The notes below the pieces were generated by a model. That model ran no database searches, had not been told where the DNA came from, and worked only from the letters and a program-made list of their open reading frames with translations. Positions 18,666-27,843 of a stretch of DNA of 49,545 bases are shown piece by piece. This DNA comes from Candidatus Iainarchaeum sp. (lineage in GTDB: Archaea; Iainarchaeota; Iainarchaeia; Iainarchaeales; VGJJ01), in the NCBI GenBank assembly GCA_016198125.1, contig JACQJG010000005.1, positions 1 to 49,545 of the forward strand, read 5' to 3'. How positions within the stretch are numbered: the stretch's first letter is position 1; each line of letters starts with the position of its first letter. The position numbers and the translations under genes were made by a program.

Positions 18666-19055
18666 TCATTGCTTGCCAAACGAGAATGAAATTACAGTTC
18701 CAGGTTGTATGTCGTCCTTGCACAATCCCTGCGTGCTCATGCCTACAGTCATACCCTGCTTGGCGTACGTGCACTTGGGGTATTTGGAGTTTATTTCTTC
18801 AACGCGGAATGTTTTTTCCCCAATGCACCCCTGCATGCGTGGCTCGATTTTTCCTGCGATGACTTTTCCAACCAGGTATACTTCGTCGCTTCCATAAAAT
18901 GTGGAAACTTTTACAACCTCAAATTTTGGTTCCGAGGTCGCATCATATTCAATGACGTCTTCCGGCCGAATGACTTCAATGTACGGTTTTACTGAGAAAC
19001 TGTTCCGACCTTCTCCAAAGGTCAATGACACCAAACCCATGTTCTTCCACCCCAA
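18666..19055 (-). CDS. Small beta-barrel protein resembling translation-factor domain II
   Basis: YLVGKVIAGKIEPRMQGCIGEKTFRVEEINSKYPKCTYAKQGMTVGMSTQGLCKDDIQPGTVISF. Confidence 0.5.
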   Translation of the reverse strand: MGWKNMGLVSLTFGEGRNSFSVKPYIEVIRPEDVIEYDATSEPKFEVVKVSTFYGSDEVYLVGKVIAGKIEPRMQGCIGEKTFRVEEINSKYPKCTYAKQGMTVGMSTQGLCKDDIQPGTVISFSFGKQ

Positions 19056-19089
19056 CTCTGCTTTTTTTCCACATTCTTGTTGATTTTAA

Positions 19090-19140
19090 TGGTTTTTTTC
19101 GGCATAAAAGGCTTTACCGAAAGCCCTTTTCAAAAAACCA
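19090..19140. repeat. Composite inverted repeat / potential cruciform
   Basis: TGGTTTTTT (19090-19098) / AAAAAACCA (19132-19140) enclosing AAAAGGCTTT (19106-19115) / AAAGCCCTTTT (19120-19130), one bulge. Confidence 0.65.
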
Positions 19141-19314
19141 CTATTCTCATCCAACAAGATGTTATTGAATGTTTGTTGTCGTTAAAAACAACCGAAAAGT
19201 ACTTAAAAATACGGTTTTCAAACTTTCAAGGCAGGGTAAAGGGTTTTTTCGGCAATTGCATACGTTTTAGCTTATTGGAAGGCATTTTAAGGGGTTTGAA
19301 TTACACATTTTTCC

Positions 19315-19959
19315 ATGGTGCTTGGAAGGCTTCGAAACGCGGTAAACCCGCTTAAACACGCATTGGCGGCTCCTTTTATTGCTTTTCAAGTGCATCCCAA
19401 CACCGTTTCTTTGCTGGGCATTCCCTTGGCAGTTATTGCAGCGTATTTCATTGCAGTCCCGCACTGGGGGCTTGCCTTGGTTTTTCTTGTTTTGACGCCG
19501 ATTCCAGACTTTGTTGATGGCACCGTGGCCCGCTCGCTTAACTTGCGTTCCAATTGGGGGAACTACCTTCAAACAGTTATTGACCGGGTCATTGAACTCA
19601 TTCTTTTTGCAGGCTTTTCTGTGCACTATTCTTTTGCCAGCGTGCTGGCTTTGGGTTTTGGGGCATTGTCTAGTTACGCCAAGGCGCGTGTGGGGCTTGT
19701 AATTGTTACCGACAACCGAGACTGGCCTGCCATGGGAGAGAACGCGGACAAAAAAGTGCTTTTGATGCTGGGCGTGGCCTTGTCTTTGTTCGTGCCGCGC
19801 GTGGCAGGCGTTAATGTCATTGAAGGGGCCTTGTATGTGGCGGCTTTAATTTCTTTTACGGGAACCGTTCAACGCATGCTGTACGCAAAAAAGCTAATCA
19901 AAGAGGCCGAACAAAAAGGACACGTGCTGCCGTACATTAAAGAGGGAAAGGAACGATAA
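19315..19959 (+). CDS. CDP-alcohol phosphatidyltransferase family protein
   Basis: PDFVDGTVARSLNLRSNWGNYLQTVIDR motif, multi-TM. Confidence 0.85.
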   Translation: MVLGRLRNAVNPLKHALAAPFIAFQVHPNTVSLLGIPLAVIAAYFIAVPHWGLALVFLVLTPIPDFVDGTVARSLNLRSNWGNYLQTVIDRVIELILFAGFSVHYSFASVLALGFGALSSYAKARVGLVIVTDNRDWPAMGENADKKVLLMLGVALSLFVPRVAGVNVIEGALYVAALISFTGTVQRMLYAKKLIKEAEQKGHVLPYIKEGKER

Positions 19960-20017
19960 CCGGGGAAGCCGACGATAAGCATAAATAATGTTATTGTATA
20001 GACTTATATGATTAGTT

Positions 20018-20326
20018 ATGCAAGCAAGAACGACCGTTTTACACTACCCGCGGCTGGATACTGTTTTCATGATTGAAGACACCATTAAAAAGGCCCGTAA
20101 TTATCCAAAGCGAACGGCGTTGTGGAAAAAACTCCCAAAAAAGGTAATGTACCAAACGTACAAACTTGTGTTGGACTATTTGATCCAGTCCAAAAAAGTC
20201 ATGCTCACCAAGGATGACAGGCTCGTATGGGTTTTTGCGGATACTCCCAAGGTGAGAAAACTGTTGCAGGAAAGCGTGCCTGCCCATAAGGACTACGGGC
20301 ATAAGTTCGGGTACAAACGGAGCTGA
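20018..20326 (+). CDS. Small conserved-looking protein
   Basis: Basic helical ORF with an upstream TATA-like GCATAAATAATG; real start may be 20069. Confidence 0.5.
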   Translation: MQARTTVLHYPRLDTVFMIEDTIKKARNYPKRTALWKKLPKKVMYQTYKLVLDYLIQSKKVMLTKDDRLVWVFADTPKVRKLLQESVPAHKDYGHKFGYKRS

Positions 20327-20343
20327 TAAGGGGGGCACTGAAA

Positions 20344-20670
20344 TTGACTATCACATACGACGAATTCAGGAAAATTGAATTGCGCACTGCACGCATTCTG
20401 GAAGTGGAAGACATTCCAGGCAAGGACAAATTATACAAACTTTCCATTGAAGTGGGTTCTGAGAAAAGGACGCTGGTCGCTGGCATCAAGCAATGGTATT
20501 CCAAAGAAGAATTAAAAGGGAAGATGATTGTCATCGTGGCCAATTTGGAACCAAAAACGCTGGGCGGCATTGAAAGCCAGGGCATGCTGCTTGCAGTGGA
20601 TGATGCGAATGGAAACTTTTCGCTTGTTGTTGCGGAGAGGCCCATTGATTCCGGGGCCGCGGTGCGGTAA
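20344..20670 (+). CDS. Stand-alone EMAPII/MetG C-terminal-like tRNA-binding domain
   Basis: FRKIELRTARILEVEDIPGKDKLYKLSIEVG...LVAGIKQWY...VIVANLEPKTLGGIESQGMLLA. Confidence 0.9.
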   Translation: MTITYDEFRKIELRTARILEVEDIPGKDKLYKLSIEVGSEKRTLVAGIKQWYSKEELKGKMIVIVANLEPKTLGGIESQGMLLAVDDANGNFSLVVAERPIDSGAAVR

Positions 20671-20680
20671 TGCGCTGTGC

Positions 20681-21844
20681 TTAGCCGAATAGCGCAATCA
20701 CGTAGGGCACGGCAATGAGCGTTGCAATCGTGCTGCCAATGTTCGTGTATGCAGTCACCAGGAGCAGGTGCGTTACTGAGTTGTTTGAAAAATCCTTGTA
20801 CGTGTTGAGTTGGGATAAATTTGAAAAGTCTTTGACTTTGGGCGTGTTGAACCGGTATTCCACGTAGGCAGCTACCCAGCCCGCAGCGATTGCTGGGTGC
20901 AGGGCCGTGAATGGAGAGGCAAGGAATGCCACTATAATGGTTATGGGGTGGCTGCGCGCGAGCCCTGCTCCGAGCGCGGAGAAAATGCCATGGGCGAGGA
21001 ACCAGAATCCAAGCAAGTTCAGTGAAACGTCCAATCCTTTGGTGAAAAAAAGTCCTGCTATGAGTACGATGAATATTAACGGGGTTGCGTGTTGAATGAT
21101 CTTTCCCCAAGGCGTTCCGCTTGGAATGGTTTCCAAGGCTTTTAAGTTCGCGTGCTCATGGAGTTTGCGTTTAACCCCTTCCACGTGGCCTGCGCCCAGA
21201 ACTGCAAGCACTTTTTTTCCCTGCATGCTTTTTATTTTCTCTGCAATGTAGGAGTCGCGTTCGTCTACAAGCACTTCTTTTAACCCCGGCATTTTTTGGC
21301 CCATTTCTTTTAACAATGCGTTGAGCGTGTCTTCTTCTTTGAGTTCTTCCACTTTTTCAGGGGTGATGGGAAGATTTTCTTTGGCTGTGAAGCCTTCCAA
21401 AAGCGCGCCCGCGAGCCGGAGTTTTTCAATGAAGCCAATCTTTTTCATGGCGCGTTTGAAGGTAATGCCAATGTTGCGGTCCAGTAATGCAACGGCAGTC
21501 TTGTGTTCCTGGGCTGCGCGCACGGCTTCAAGCATTTCCTCGCCTGGTTTTACTCCCACTTGTTCTCCTACGCGGCGCTGCATGTTCGCGAGCAGAATGT
21601 TTAACAGTAATAGGTAGGTTTGCCCGGTTTGAATGACCTGGCGCACGTTCAACTCGTTCCATTTTGTTCCTTGAAGGAGTTGGGCGTAGCGCTGTTCGTC
21701 CAGTTCTACTCCCACTATATCAGGCTTTTCAAGGGTTATGGTGTTCTTTACGAGTTCAATGGACGCCTGGGATACATGCGCGGTTCCAATGAGGAGGATT
21801 TCTTTTTCGCCCATGAGTACGCGGTGCACGGTCATCCATTTCAA
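20681..21844 (-). CDS. TraB/PrgY family membrane protein
   Basis: LIGTAHVSQASIELVKNTITLEKPDIVGVELDEQRY; GAGHVEG; C-terminal TMs. Confidence 0.85.
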   Translation of the reverse strand: MKWMTVHRVLMGEKEILLIGTAHVSQASIELVKNTITLEKPDIVGVELDEQRYAQLLQGTKWNELNVRQVIQTGQTYLLLLNILLANMQRRVGEQVGVKPGEEMLEAVRAAQEHKTAVALLDRNIGITFKRAMKKIGFIEKLRLAGALLEGFTAKENLPITPEKVEELKEEDTLNALLKEMGQKMPGLKEVLVDERDSYIAEKIKSMQGKKVLAVLGAGHVEGVKRKLHEHANLKALETIPSGTPWGKIIQHATPLIFIVLIAGLFFTKGLDVSLNLLGFWFLAHGIFSALGAGLARSHPITIIVAFLASPFTALHPAIAAGWVAAYVEYRFNTPKVKDFSNLSQLNTYKDFSNNSVTHLLLVTAYTNIGSTIATLIAVPYVIALFG

Positions 21845-21903
21845 ACCTTAGGACTAATCCACTCCCATCAAGGTTTAAAAACAATGCCGGCCACATTCCG
21901 TGC

Positions 21904-22071
21904 ATGGCTTTGAATGAATTGTCCAGGGAGCTCTTGGACGTGCTCTGCTGTCCTGCGTGCAAAGGCGATTTGGATTACAGGAAAAAAGAACAAAAGCTCG
22001 CGTGCACGAAATGTGGGCGCGTGTATGCCATTGAGGACGGCATTCCGGTAATGATGGTGGACGAGGGCTAG
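21904..22071 (+). CDS. Trm112/YcaR-like small zinc-binding protein, 55 aa
   Basis: Direct translation MALNELSRELLDVLCCPACKGDLDYRKKEQKLACTKCGRVYAIEDGIPVMMVDEG*; CPAC...CTKC; not in ORF track. Confidence 0.85.
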   Translation: MALNELSRELLDVLCCPACKGDLDYRKKEQKLACTKCGRVYAIEDGIPVMMVDEG

Positions 22072-22085
22072 TATAATCCCCTTCA

Positions 22086-22838
22086 TTATGGCAAATCTTT
22101 CACGCGTCCAAAGTAATAGGCTTGGTCTTCCACCAGCCACACGCTGAATTCGCCTAAAGGATTTTCCTTCAAGAACGGGGAAAGAAATTCTTCGCGCAGA
22201 ATGTTTGTGCCTGCGTGCAAAAAGTTGAACGAGGGCATTACAATGAGGTTTTTGTCCTTCCATTTTCCAAGCAGGAACGCCTTATACGTTTCGTTTTTCA
22301 CGCCGTCCCGCAATTGCACAGCAGGATGGTCGTGGCCAATTACAAGTGTTTTTGCTTCCATGAACTCTCTTGTTTCAGGAATGGCGTGGCCGTGGCAGAT
22401 GAACGTTTTTTGCAGGGCAAGGTAATGCCCGGGGTCTTCTAATGCCACGTTCTTGAATTTGGCCAGGGGTTGAAGGGCAAGGTCATGATTGCCTTTTACC
22501 AGTACAACGGTGTCTGCATGGCTTTTCAGCAGGTCGATTAAGTCCAGTACTTCCCCCCATTCCTGGTCGGAGGCTTTTCCAAAGGAGTGTTTTAAGTCTC
22601 CATTGACAAGGATGGTGGAAAAGTGGTCTTGCACGCTGAACACGCGTTCGTTTAAGCGTTTTTCAATGGCCTTGTAATTGAATCTGGGAAGGAAAATGCC
22701 CTGGCGGTTCAGGGTTTCTTCGTATCCCAACTGCACGTCGCTCAATACAAGCGTGTCAGGGTTGCGCACGTGCAGGCACAGATCTAAAATGGAAACTTCA
22801 GGCATTATTTGATGGTTCCGGTTCTTCTTGGAGGGCAT
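22086..22838 (-). CDS. Calcineurin-like phosphoesterase (Lhr-linked ICC-like type)
   Basis: SDVQLGYE, NGDLKHSFG, LVKGNHD and GHDHPAV motifs; directly downstream of lhr. Confidence 0.85.
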   Translation of the reverse strand: MPSKKNRNHQIMPEVSILDLCLHVRNPDTLVLSDVQLGYEETLNRQGIFLPRFNYKAIEKRLNERVFSVQDHFSTILVNGDLKHSFGKASDQEWGEVLDLIDLLKSHADTVVLVKGNHDLALQPLAKFKNVALEDPGHYLALQKTFICHGHAIPETREFMEAKTLVIGHDHPAVQLRDGVKNETYKAFLLGKWKDKNLIVMPSFNFLHAGTNILREEFLSPFLKENPLGEFSVWLVEDQAYYFGRVKDLP

Positions 22839-22839
22839 G

Positions 22840-25439
22840 CTATTCCTTGTTTTTGGATGCAATTTCTTTTAACACGCGCGCGTGCATGCGCTGGATGAAG
22901 GCAAGTTTTCCCTCTATTTTGACCACATCCGAAATGCCTTCTGTGAAAAGGGTGAAGGCAAAAGGGGAGGGCGTTGAAACAACCGTTTTTACGATTTTGA
23001 GTTTGCCTTGTTCAACGGCTTGCACTACGGCAATGGCTGCGTGAATGTCCATGGCGTCCTCGAGCACTTCGCGCCTTGCCTCTTTCAATATGGAAAAATC
23101 CTCGGATATGCGCATGACTGCGCTCAACAGGAGGCGTGCGCTCATCTGCTGCCTTCCAACGCTTTTGGTTTGCCCTCGATATGTGCGCAGAATCATTAAC
23201 GCGCGCGTGGCGCAATGCCTGAACCTGCGCGTTAGGATTTCCGAACCGCGCACGCTGATTTCCATGAGTTTGCGCAGTTCATGGCTTTTAACGAGTCTTA
23301 TGCAGTGTTCAATGTCCGCTTTTCCGGCAATGGATAACACAAACCCGTTGTCGTTCAGGTTGATTTCCACGTCTTTGTGCAACAGCTTGCCCAGCACGTA
23401 TCCATACGCGCGGCTCAGGGCATCGTTGGCCCTTCTTCCAAAGAGCGCGTGGAACACAAAGTGGGTTTTGGATTCTTCCCTGTACTGTTCAACGACCAGT
23501 TTTCCTGAATGTGGAATTTGGGTGTACTGGTATTGTTCGTTGAAGTACTGGTAGAGGGCGCTCGCTGCATGGGCATCAATGTACAGGTATGCGTGCAGGA
23601 ACTCCTGGATTTCTTTCCTGGTTTTTTTTGCGTTAAAGTGTTCTTCCATGGCCTTGCGGAAGCGTTGAATGGCCATGGCCAGGTCAAAGCTCAGGGGAAG
23701 CATTTCAGAGAACCAGCTTGGCACGGTAGGGGGCCTTTTTTCCGCGCTGGCCACTTGGGCAGTCATTCCGCGTGCGAACTTGAATTCGTATTTGTGCCCG
23801 CCGAGCACAAAAACATCGCCTTTGCGCAGGCGTTCCAGGAATATTTCATCCAACGTTCCAATCTTGTGGTCTCCTATTTTTACCACGACCTTGGCTTCGT
23901 CGGGAATCGTGCCTATGTTGGTCATGTACACCGGCGCGCAGTCTTTCCTCGTTTTCCAAGCATTCCTGTTTCCCTGTCCCACCATATTTTTGCGTACACG
24001 CGGCGCACTTCCAGGGAAGCGTATTCGCCGCTCAAGTAGTTCAGCACTTCGTTGAAGTCGCTTCGCGCGAGCGTGGCAAATGGGTGCGTGCGCTTTACAA
24101 GATTCCAAATGTCTTCTGCCCCTTGTACCTGGTCAATGGCCATGCCGTAGACGTGCTGCGATAAAACGTCCAAACAGTTTTTTGGCACGTGAATGCGGTC
24201 AATGTTTTTTTCAAGGGCTTGTTTGAGGAGCACGCTGCATTCAACCAGGTCATCGCGGTCCAATACGATGATTCTTCCTTTGACGGTGTCGTGGAGTTTG
24301 TGGCCGGCTCTCCCCACGCGTTGCAGGCACCGTGCCACGCTTTTTGGGCTGCCCAGTAATACAACTAAGTCAATGAATCCAATGTCAATGCCCAATTCGA
24401 GGGAAGTGGAGGAAACGCATGCCTTGAGCTTGCCTTCTTTGAGCTGGGTTTCCACCATGAGGCGGTGTTCCCTGCTCAAGGAAGAATGGTGTGCGCCGAT
24501 GTGGGAGTCATATCTTCCAGGAAAGCGTTCCTTCAAGTGGTGGATAACGCGTTCAGTGGCCGAGCGCGTGTTCGTGAAAATGAGCGTGGTTTTATGGTCT
24601 TGAATGAGTTGGTCGAGTAAATCATACAATGCCCCGTGAACTTGTTTTTGGGTTACGTTCACAAGGTCTGGAAGCGGGCACAATACTTTGAGGTCCAGTT
24701 TTTTGATGAATTGTACGTCAACAATTTTGCAGTCCCTGTACTTTTTTTCATCTTCTTTGCCTACGAGGAATTGCGCGACTTCTTCCAGGGGGGCAATGGT
24801 GGCGCTCAACCCAATGCGCGTGAGGTTTGGAGAAAGGGTTTGAAGGCGTTCAAGGGTGAGGCTTAAGTGAACGCCCCGCTTGTTCTCTGCAAGGGAATGA
24901 ATTTCGTCCAGGATGGCCCATTGAACATTGCGAAGATTTTCCTTGAATTTTGGGGCGTTAAGCATTAACGCAAGGGATTCAGGCGTTGTAATGAGAATGT
25001 GGGGCGGCTTGCGCAGCATTTTAGTACGTTCGCTTGCAGGCGTGTCCCCTGTTCTAAGGCCTACGCGAATGCCAAGGGTTTTTCCTTCTTTTTTGGCCAT
25101 CTCACCTATTTCATGTAAAGGCTGGTTGAGGTTTTTTTCAATGTCGTTGGACAGTGCGCGCAAGGGGGAAACATACACGCAGTACACGCGGTCTTCCAAC
25201 TGGTGTGCATCTGAGAGCGTGAGGAGTTCGTTTAAAATGGAGAGGAAGGCGCTGAGGGTTTTTCCTGTTCCTGTGGGCGCACTTACCAATGTGTGCTGGC
25301 GCTGGTGAATGTTCATTACCGCATACCGTTGGGGTTCGGTGAACGCCTTGAAGGTGTGCCTGAACCATTCCCTTAAGAGCGGGTGAAGGTGCGCATACAA
25401 GTCAATGTCTTCGTATTTTTGGGTTTCAATTTGAATCAT
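22840..25439 (-). pseudogene. lhr: Lhr-type ATP-dependent helicase, interrupted by an apparent one-nt frameshift near 23930-23945
   Basis: Frame 1 (25439-23922) carries helicase motifs (SAPTGTGKT, LDEIHS, QRVGRAGH) through GMLGKRGKTAR; frame 2 resumes at PVYMTNIGTIPDEAKV and continues to 22840. Confidence 0.8.
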
Positions 25440-25483
25440 GTATGGGCCTCAAAAACAAGAATTGGGCTTTAAATGCTTTGGAC

Positions 25484-25513
25484 GCCAAACCGCCGGTGAA
25501 TGACGGGTTTGGC
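25484..25513. repeat. Inverted repeat in the divergent lhr / 609-aa intergenic region
   Basis: GCCAAACC (25484-25491) / GGTTTGGC (25506-25513). Confidence 0.5.
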
Positions 25514-25604
25514 AACTACTGTTTTTGCTGTGAGGGTTTAAAAATGGGTTGAATGGGCGGGTTGCATAAACGCTTATTAACGCCTAAGAAGTTGTCATTT
25601 CCTT

Positions 25605-27434
25605 ATGTCAAAGGCGCGTAGAGGTTTGCGTGCACTCCAAAAAGCGTCGCATGGAGATTTCAAGTGGTTGGCGCTTTTTCCTGCAGGCAGAAAGGTTCAC
25701 CGCGCAGCGCTGGGGGTTTTGGCTGGGCGCAAGCGCGCGCGACTGGAAAAGTTGGCCAAGGCAGGAATGTTTTCCCCCGAGGAAGTGAAACCGCGCGTGC
25801 GCAGTTTTGTTCCGCGTTACCGCCGCATAACTCACAAAGTCATCCAGCGGAGCCTGGCAAAGTATGAACGCGAGCGCATGCTTGAACCAAGGGAAATTCA
25901 GGTGTTTGACCGCGTTGATATTCCTGGAGGCATTGTTCGAATGCACGAGAAGACGCAAAAGGAGTTGTTGGGATTGTTTCATGATTCCATGAAAACCATG
26001 GGCCGGGCACGTGCATTGTTTGACCAGAGTTCATTGGAACGCAGTGAACATGAAAAATTAACGCATGTGCTTACTGCCCAGGCGTACAACCGCGCCTTTT
26101 TGCGGGATTACCTTGCCGCAAGGGGAATTGGCTGGCAGCATGACCTTGTCAAAGTCAAAGGCCCGCGCATCAGCGAAGAGGCCTTGCGCGAGTTTGCGTA
26201 TGTGTACGCAGTCAAAGGCGAGCTGTTGACCCCCAAAACCGCAGAAGTCATACGTGCCCATTACCTGGAGCCCTTGCGGCGCGGGAGAATAAAACGCCAT
26301 TCGTTTTCAACTTCGCATACGTTTGCGCGGGAAACCTTTTTTCACAACGAAGAATACAAGTCGCTTTTTAACACAAATGAAGAGCGCACCAAACTGCGAA
26401 AGTATTGGCGGCGTTTGCAAAACAATGGGAGGAGTGCAGAAGACGTTCGTGCGCAGGTGTACGATCAGGCCATTCGCTTTCACGTGCGTCACTTGAGCGA
26501 GCTGATTAAAAGCCGGGGCGTGCGGGACCTCAACATTCAGGAACGCATCAGTGGATTGCCCGTTCCCGAGCCAAGAAAGCAGGCGCTGCGTGTGGAAGTT
26601 GTTCGCATGATCCGCGTGGGCGCCACCAAGGACCAGATTAAGTCCTGGTTAAACATCAACGTGCCCTTTAAACCAGCAGCTCGTTCGCCTTCAGTCCCGC
26701 AAGTTACGCATGCCCCCCGAAGAGTGATAGTGTATGCCCCTGAAGCGGGGGCCGTGCGTGCCAAGGCAGTGGATGCGCTCGCTGGCTTGGGCATGTCCAA
26801 AGGGTATGCAGAGCGGCGCATGCGTGCACTGGAAAACCGTTTTGGGGCGCTGTCTTCTGCGTTTTTTGAAGGGATTATTCAGGGCAGTGCCTCTGAAATA
26901 CCTGGACAAGAATCTGCACAAAACCGCGCTGAGCATGTGTTTGACACCGCACGGTCTTTATTTTACACGCGTGAACGTGGCGCTGGTAAAGGCCTTGCCA
27001 GGCAAGAGATTCGTGTACAACCGCCTCCAAGGGAGCCAGAACGTGCGCCTCCAGTACCTCAAACCCTGCAGGAATTGTTGGCGCGCATTCAAGCCAGTTC
27101 CTTTGTTTCAGTGGATATGGTTACACGTTTGAGAAAGTTTGCAGTGGCCAGGGCAAAAATTCACAATGGACCTGAAAGACCATTTTTGAAAGACGCGGTG
27201 AAAGTGCTTATTCTCGTTCAACTGACCCGTGGAGCAAAGTCGTTTAGAACAGAAGTGCAGTTCACAAAGGAAACCATTCCGAATTCTTTAAGGGGTTACT
27301 TTTCCGACGCATTGAACGAGCTTGCGCGTGAAGGGTTTTTGGAATTCTACCGCCACCGGGGTTCGCGTGACTACTTGCGGCTTCGGCCGGAACATGAAGG
27401 GCTTGTTCAGAAATTCCATGGGCATGCGCATTGA
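25605..27434 (+). CDS. Uncharacterised 609-aa basic protein, probable C-terminal winged helix
   Basis: Long ORF rich in Arg/Lys; C-terminus NSLRGYFSDALNELAREGFLEFYRHRGSRDYLRLRPE resembles wHTH; AVDALAGLGMSKGYAERRMRAL resembles a UBA/RuvA-III-like helical bundle. Confidence 0.6.
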   Translation: MSKARRGLRALQKASHGDFKWLALFPAGRKVHRAALGVLAGRKRARLEKLAKAGMFSPEEVKPRVRSFVPRYRRITHKVIQRSLAKYERERMLEPREIQVFDRVDIPGGIVRMHEKTQKELLGLFHDSMKTMGRARALFDQSSLERSEHEKLTHVLTAQAYNRAFLRDYLAARGIGWQHDLVKVKGPRISEEALREFAYVYAVKGELLTPKTAEVIRAHYLEPLRRGRIKRHSFSTSHTFARETFFHNEEYKSLFNTNEERTKLRKYWRRLQNNGRSAEDVRAQVYDQAIRFHVRHLSELIKSRGVRDLNIQERISGLPVPEPRKQALRVEVVRMIRVGATKDQIKSWLNINVPFKPAARSPSVPQVTHAPRRVIVYAPEAGAVRAKAVDALAGLGMSKGYAERRMRALENRFGALSSAFFEGIIQGSASEIPGQESAQNRAEHVFDTARSLFYTRERGAGKGLARQEIRVQPPPREPERAPPVPQTLQELLARIQASSFVSVDMVTRLRKFAVARAKIHNGPERPFLKDAVKVLILVQLTRGAKSFRTEVQFTKETIPNSLRGYFSDALNELAREGFLEFYRHRGSRDYLRLRPEHEGLVQKFHGHAH

Positions 27435-27506
27435 ATGGAAAGCGAAAGTAATACTAAAATGGGGCTTTTACAGGGGTACTGCTGAAAAAGTAAAAGGAGG
27501 AGGGAA

Positions 27507-27641
27507 GTGAACCGGAAGGAGGGAAAGGAAAAGGAGGTGGATTGGGAGCAACAAAAAAACTCATATGAGCTGAGTGAGCCTACTCCCAACCCCTCGTTTG
27601 TGTTTTCAAACCATTTCTGGTTCAACCACCTCTGCTTTTAA
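27507..27641 (+). CDS. Possible 44-aa small protein (GTG start)
   Basis: AGGAGG at 27495-27500, GTG at 27507; translation MNRKEGKEKEVDWEQQKNSYELSEPTPNPSFVFSNHFWFNHLCF*. Confidence 0.4.
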   Translation: MNRKEGKEKEVDWEQQKNSYELSEPTPNPSFVFSNHFWFNHLCF

Positions 27642-27843
27642 TTCTTTTATTCTTTTATAAAAACCTATCATAAGGAGGGGTGCCAGTGAATGGATTGTTT
27701 ATTCAATTATCATGCATTAAATGGATGATTGAATCACCATTTTTGTACTATCTGCTCAAAATGAAGGCCTTTTGGATGGGTTTAGGGTCTTTTTCTTGGT
27801 TTTTGGAGTATGTTATTTAATGGGTTTTTGTGTAATGAGGGGT

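Noticed and set aside
27534-27632. Possible tRNA (7-bp GAGGTGG/CCACCTC outer stem, 5-bp stem with 7-nt loop, TTCAA)
   Set aside because: No proper D-arm, no U33 in the 7-nt loop, and TTCAA is not placed in a 5-bp T-stem next to the outer stem; kept only as a structured-region finding
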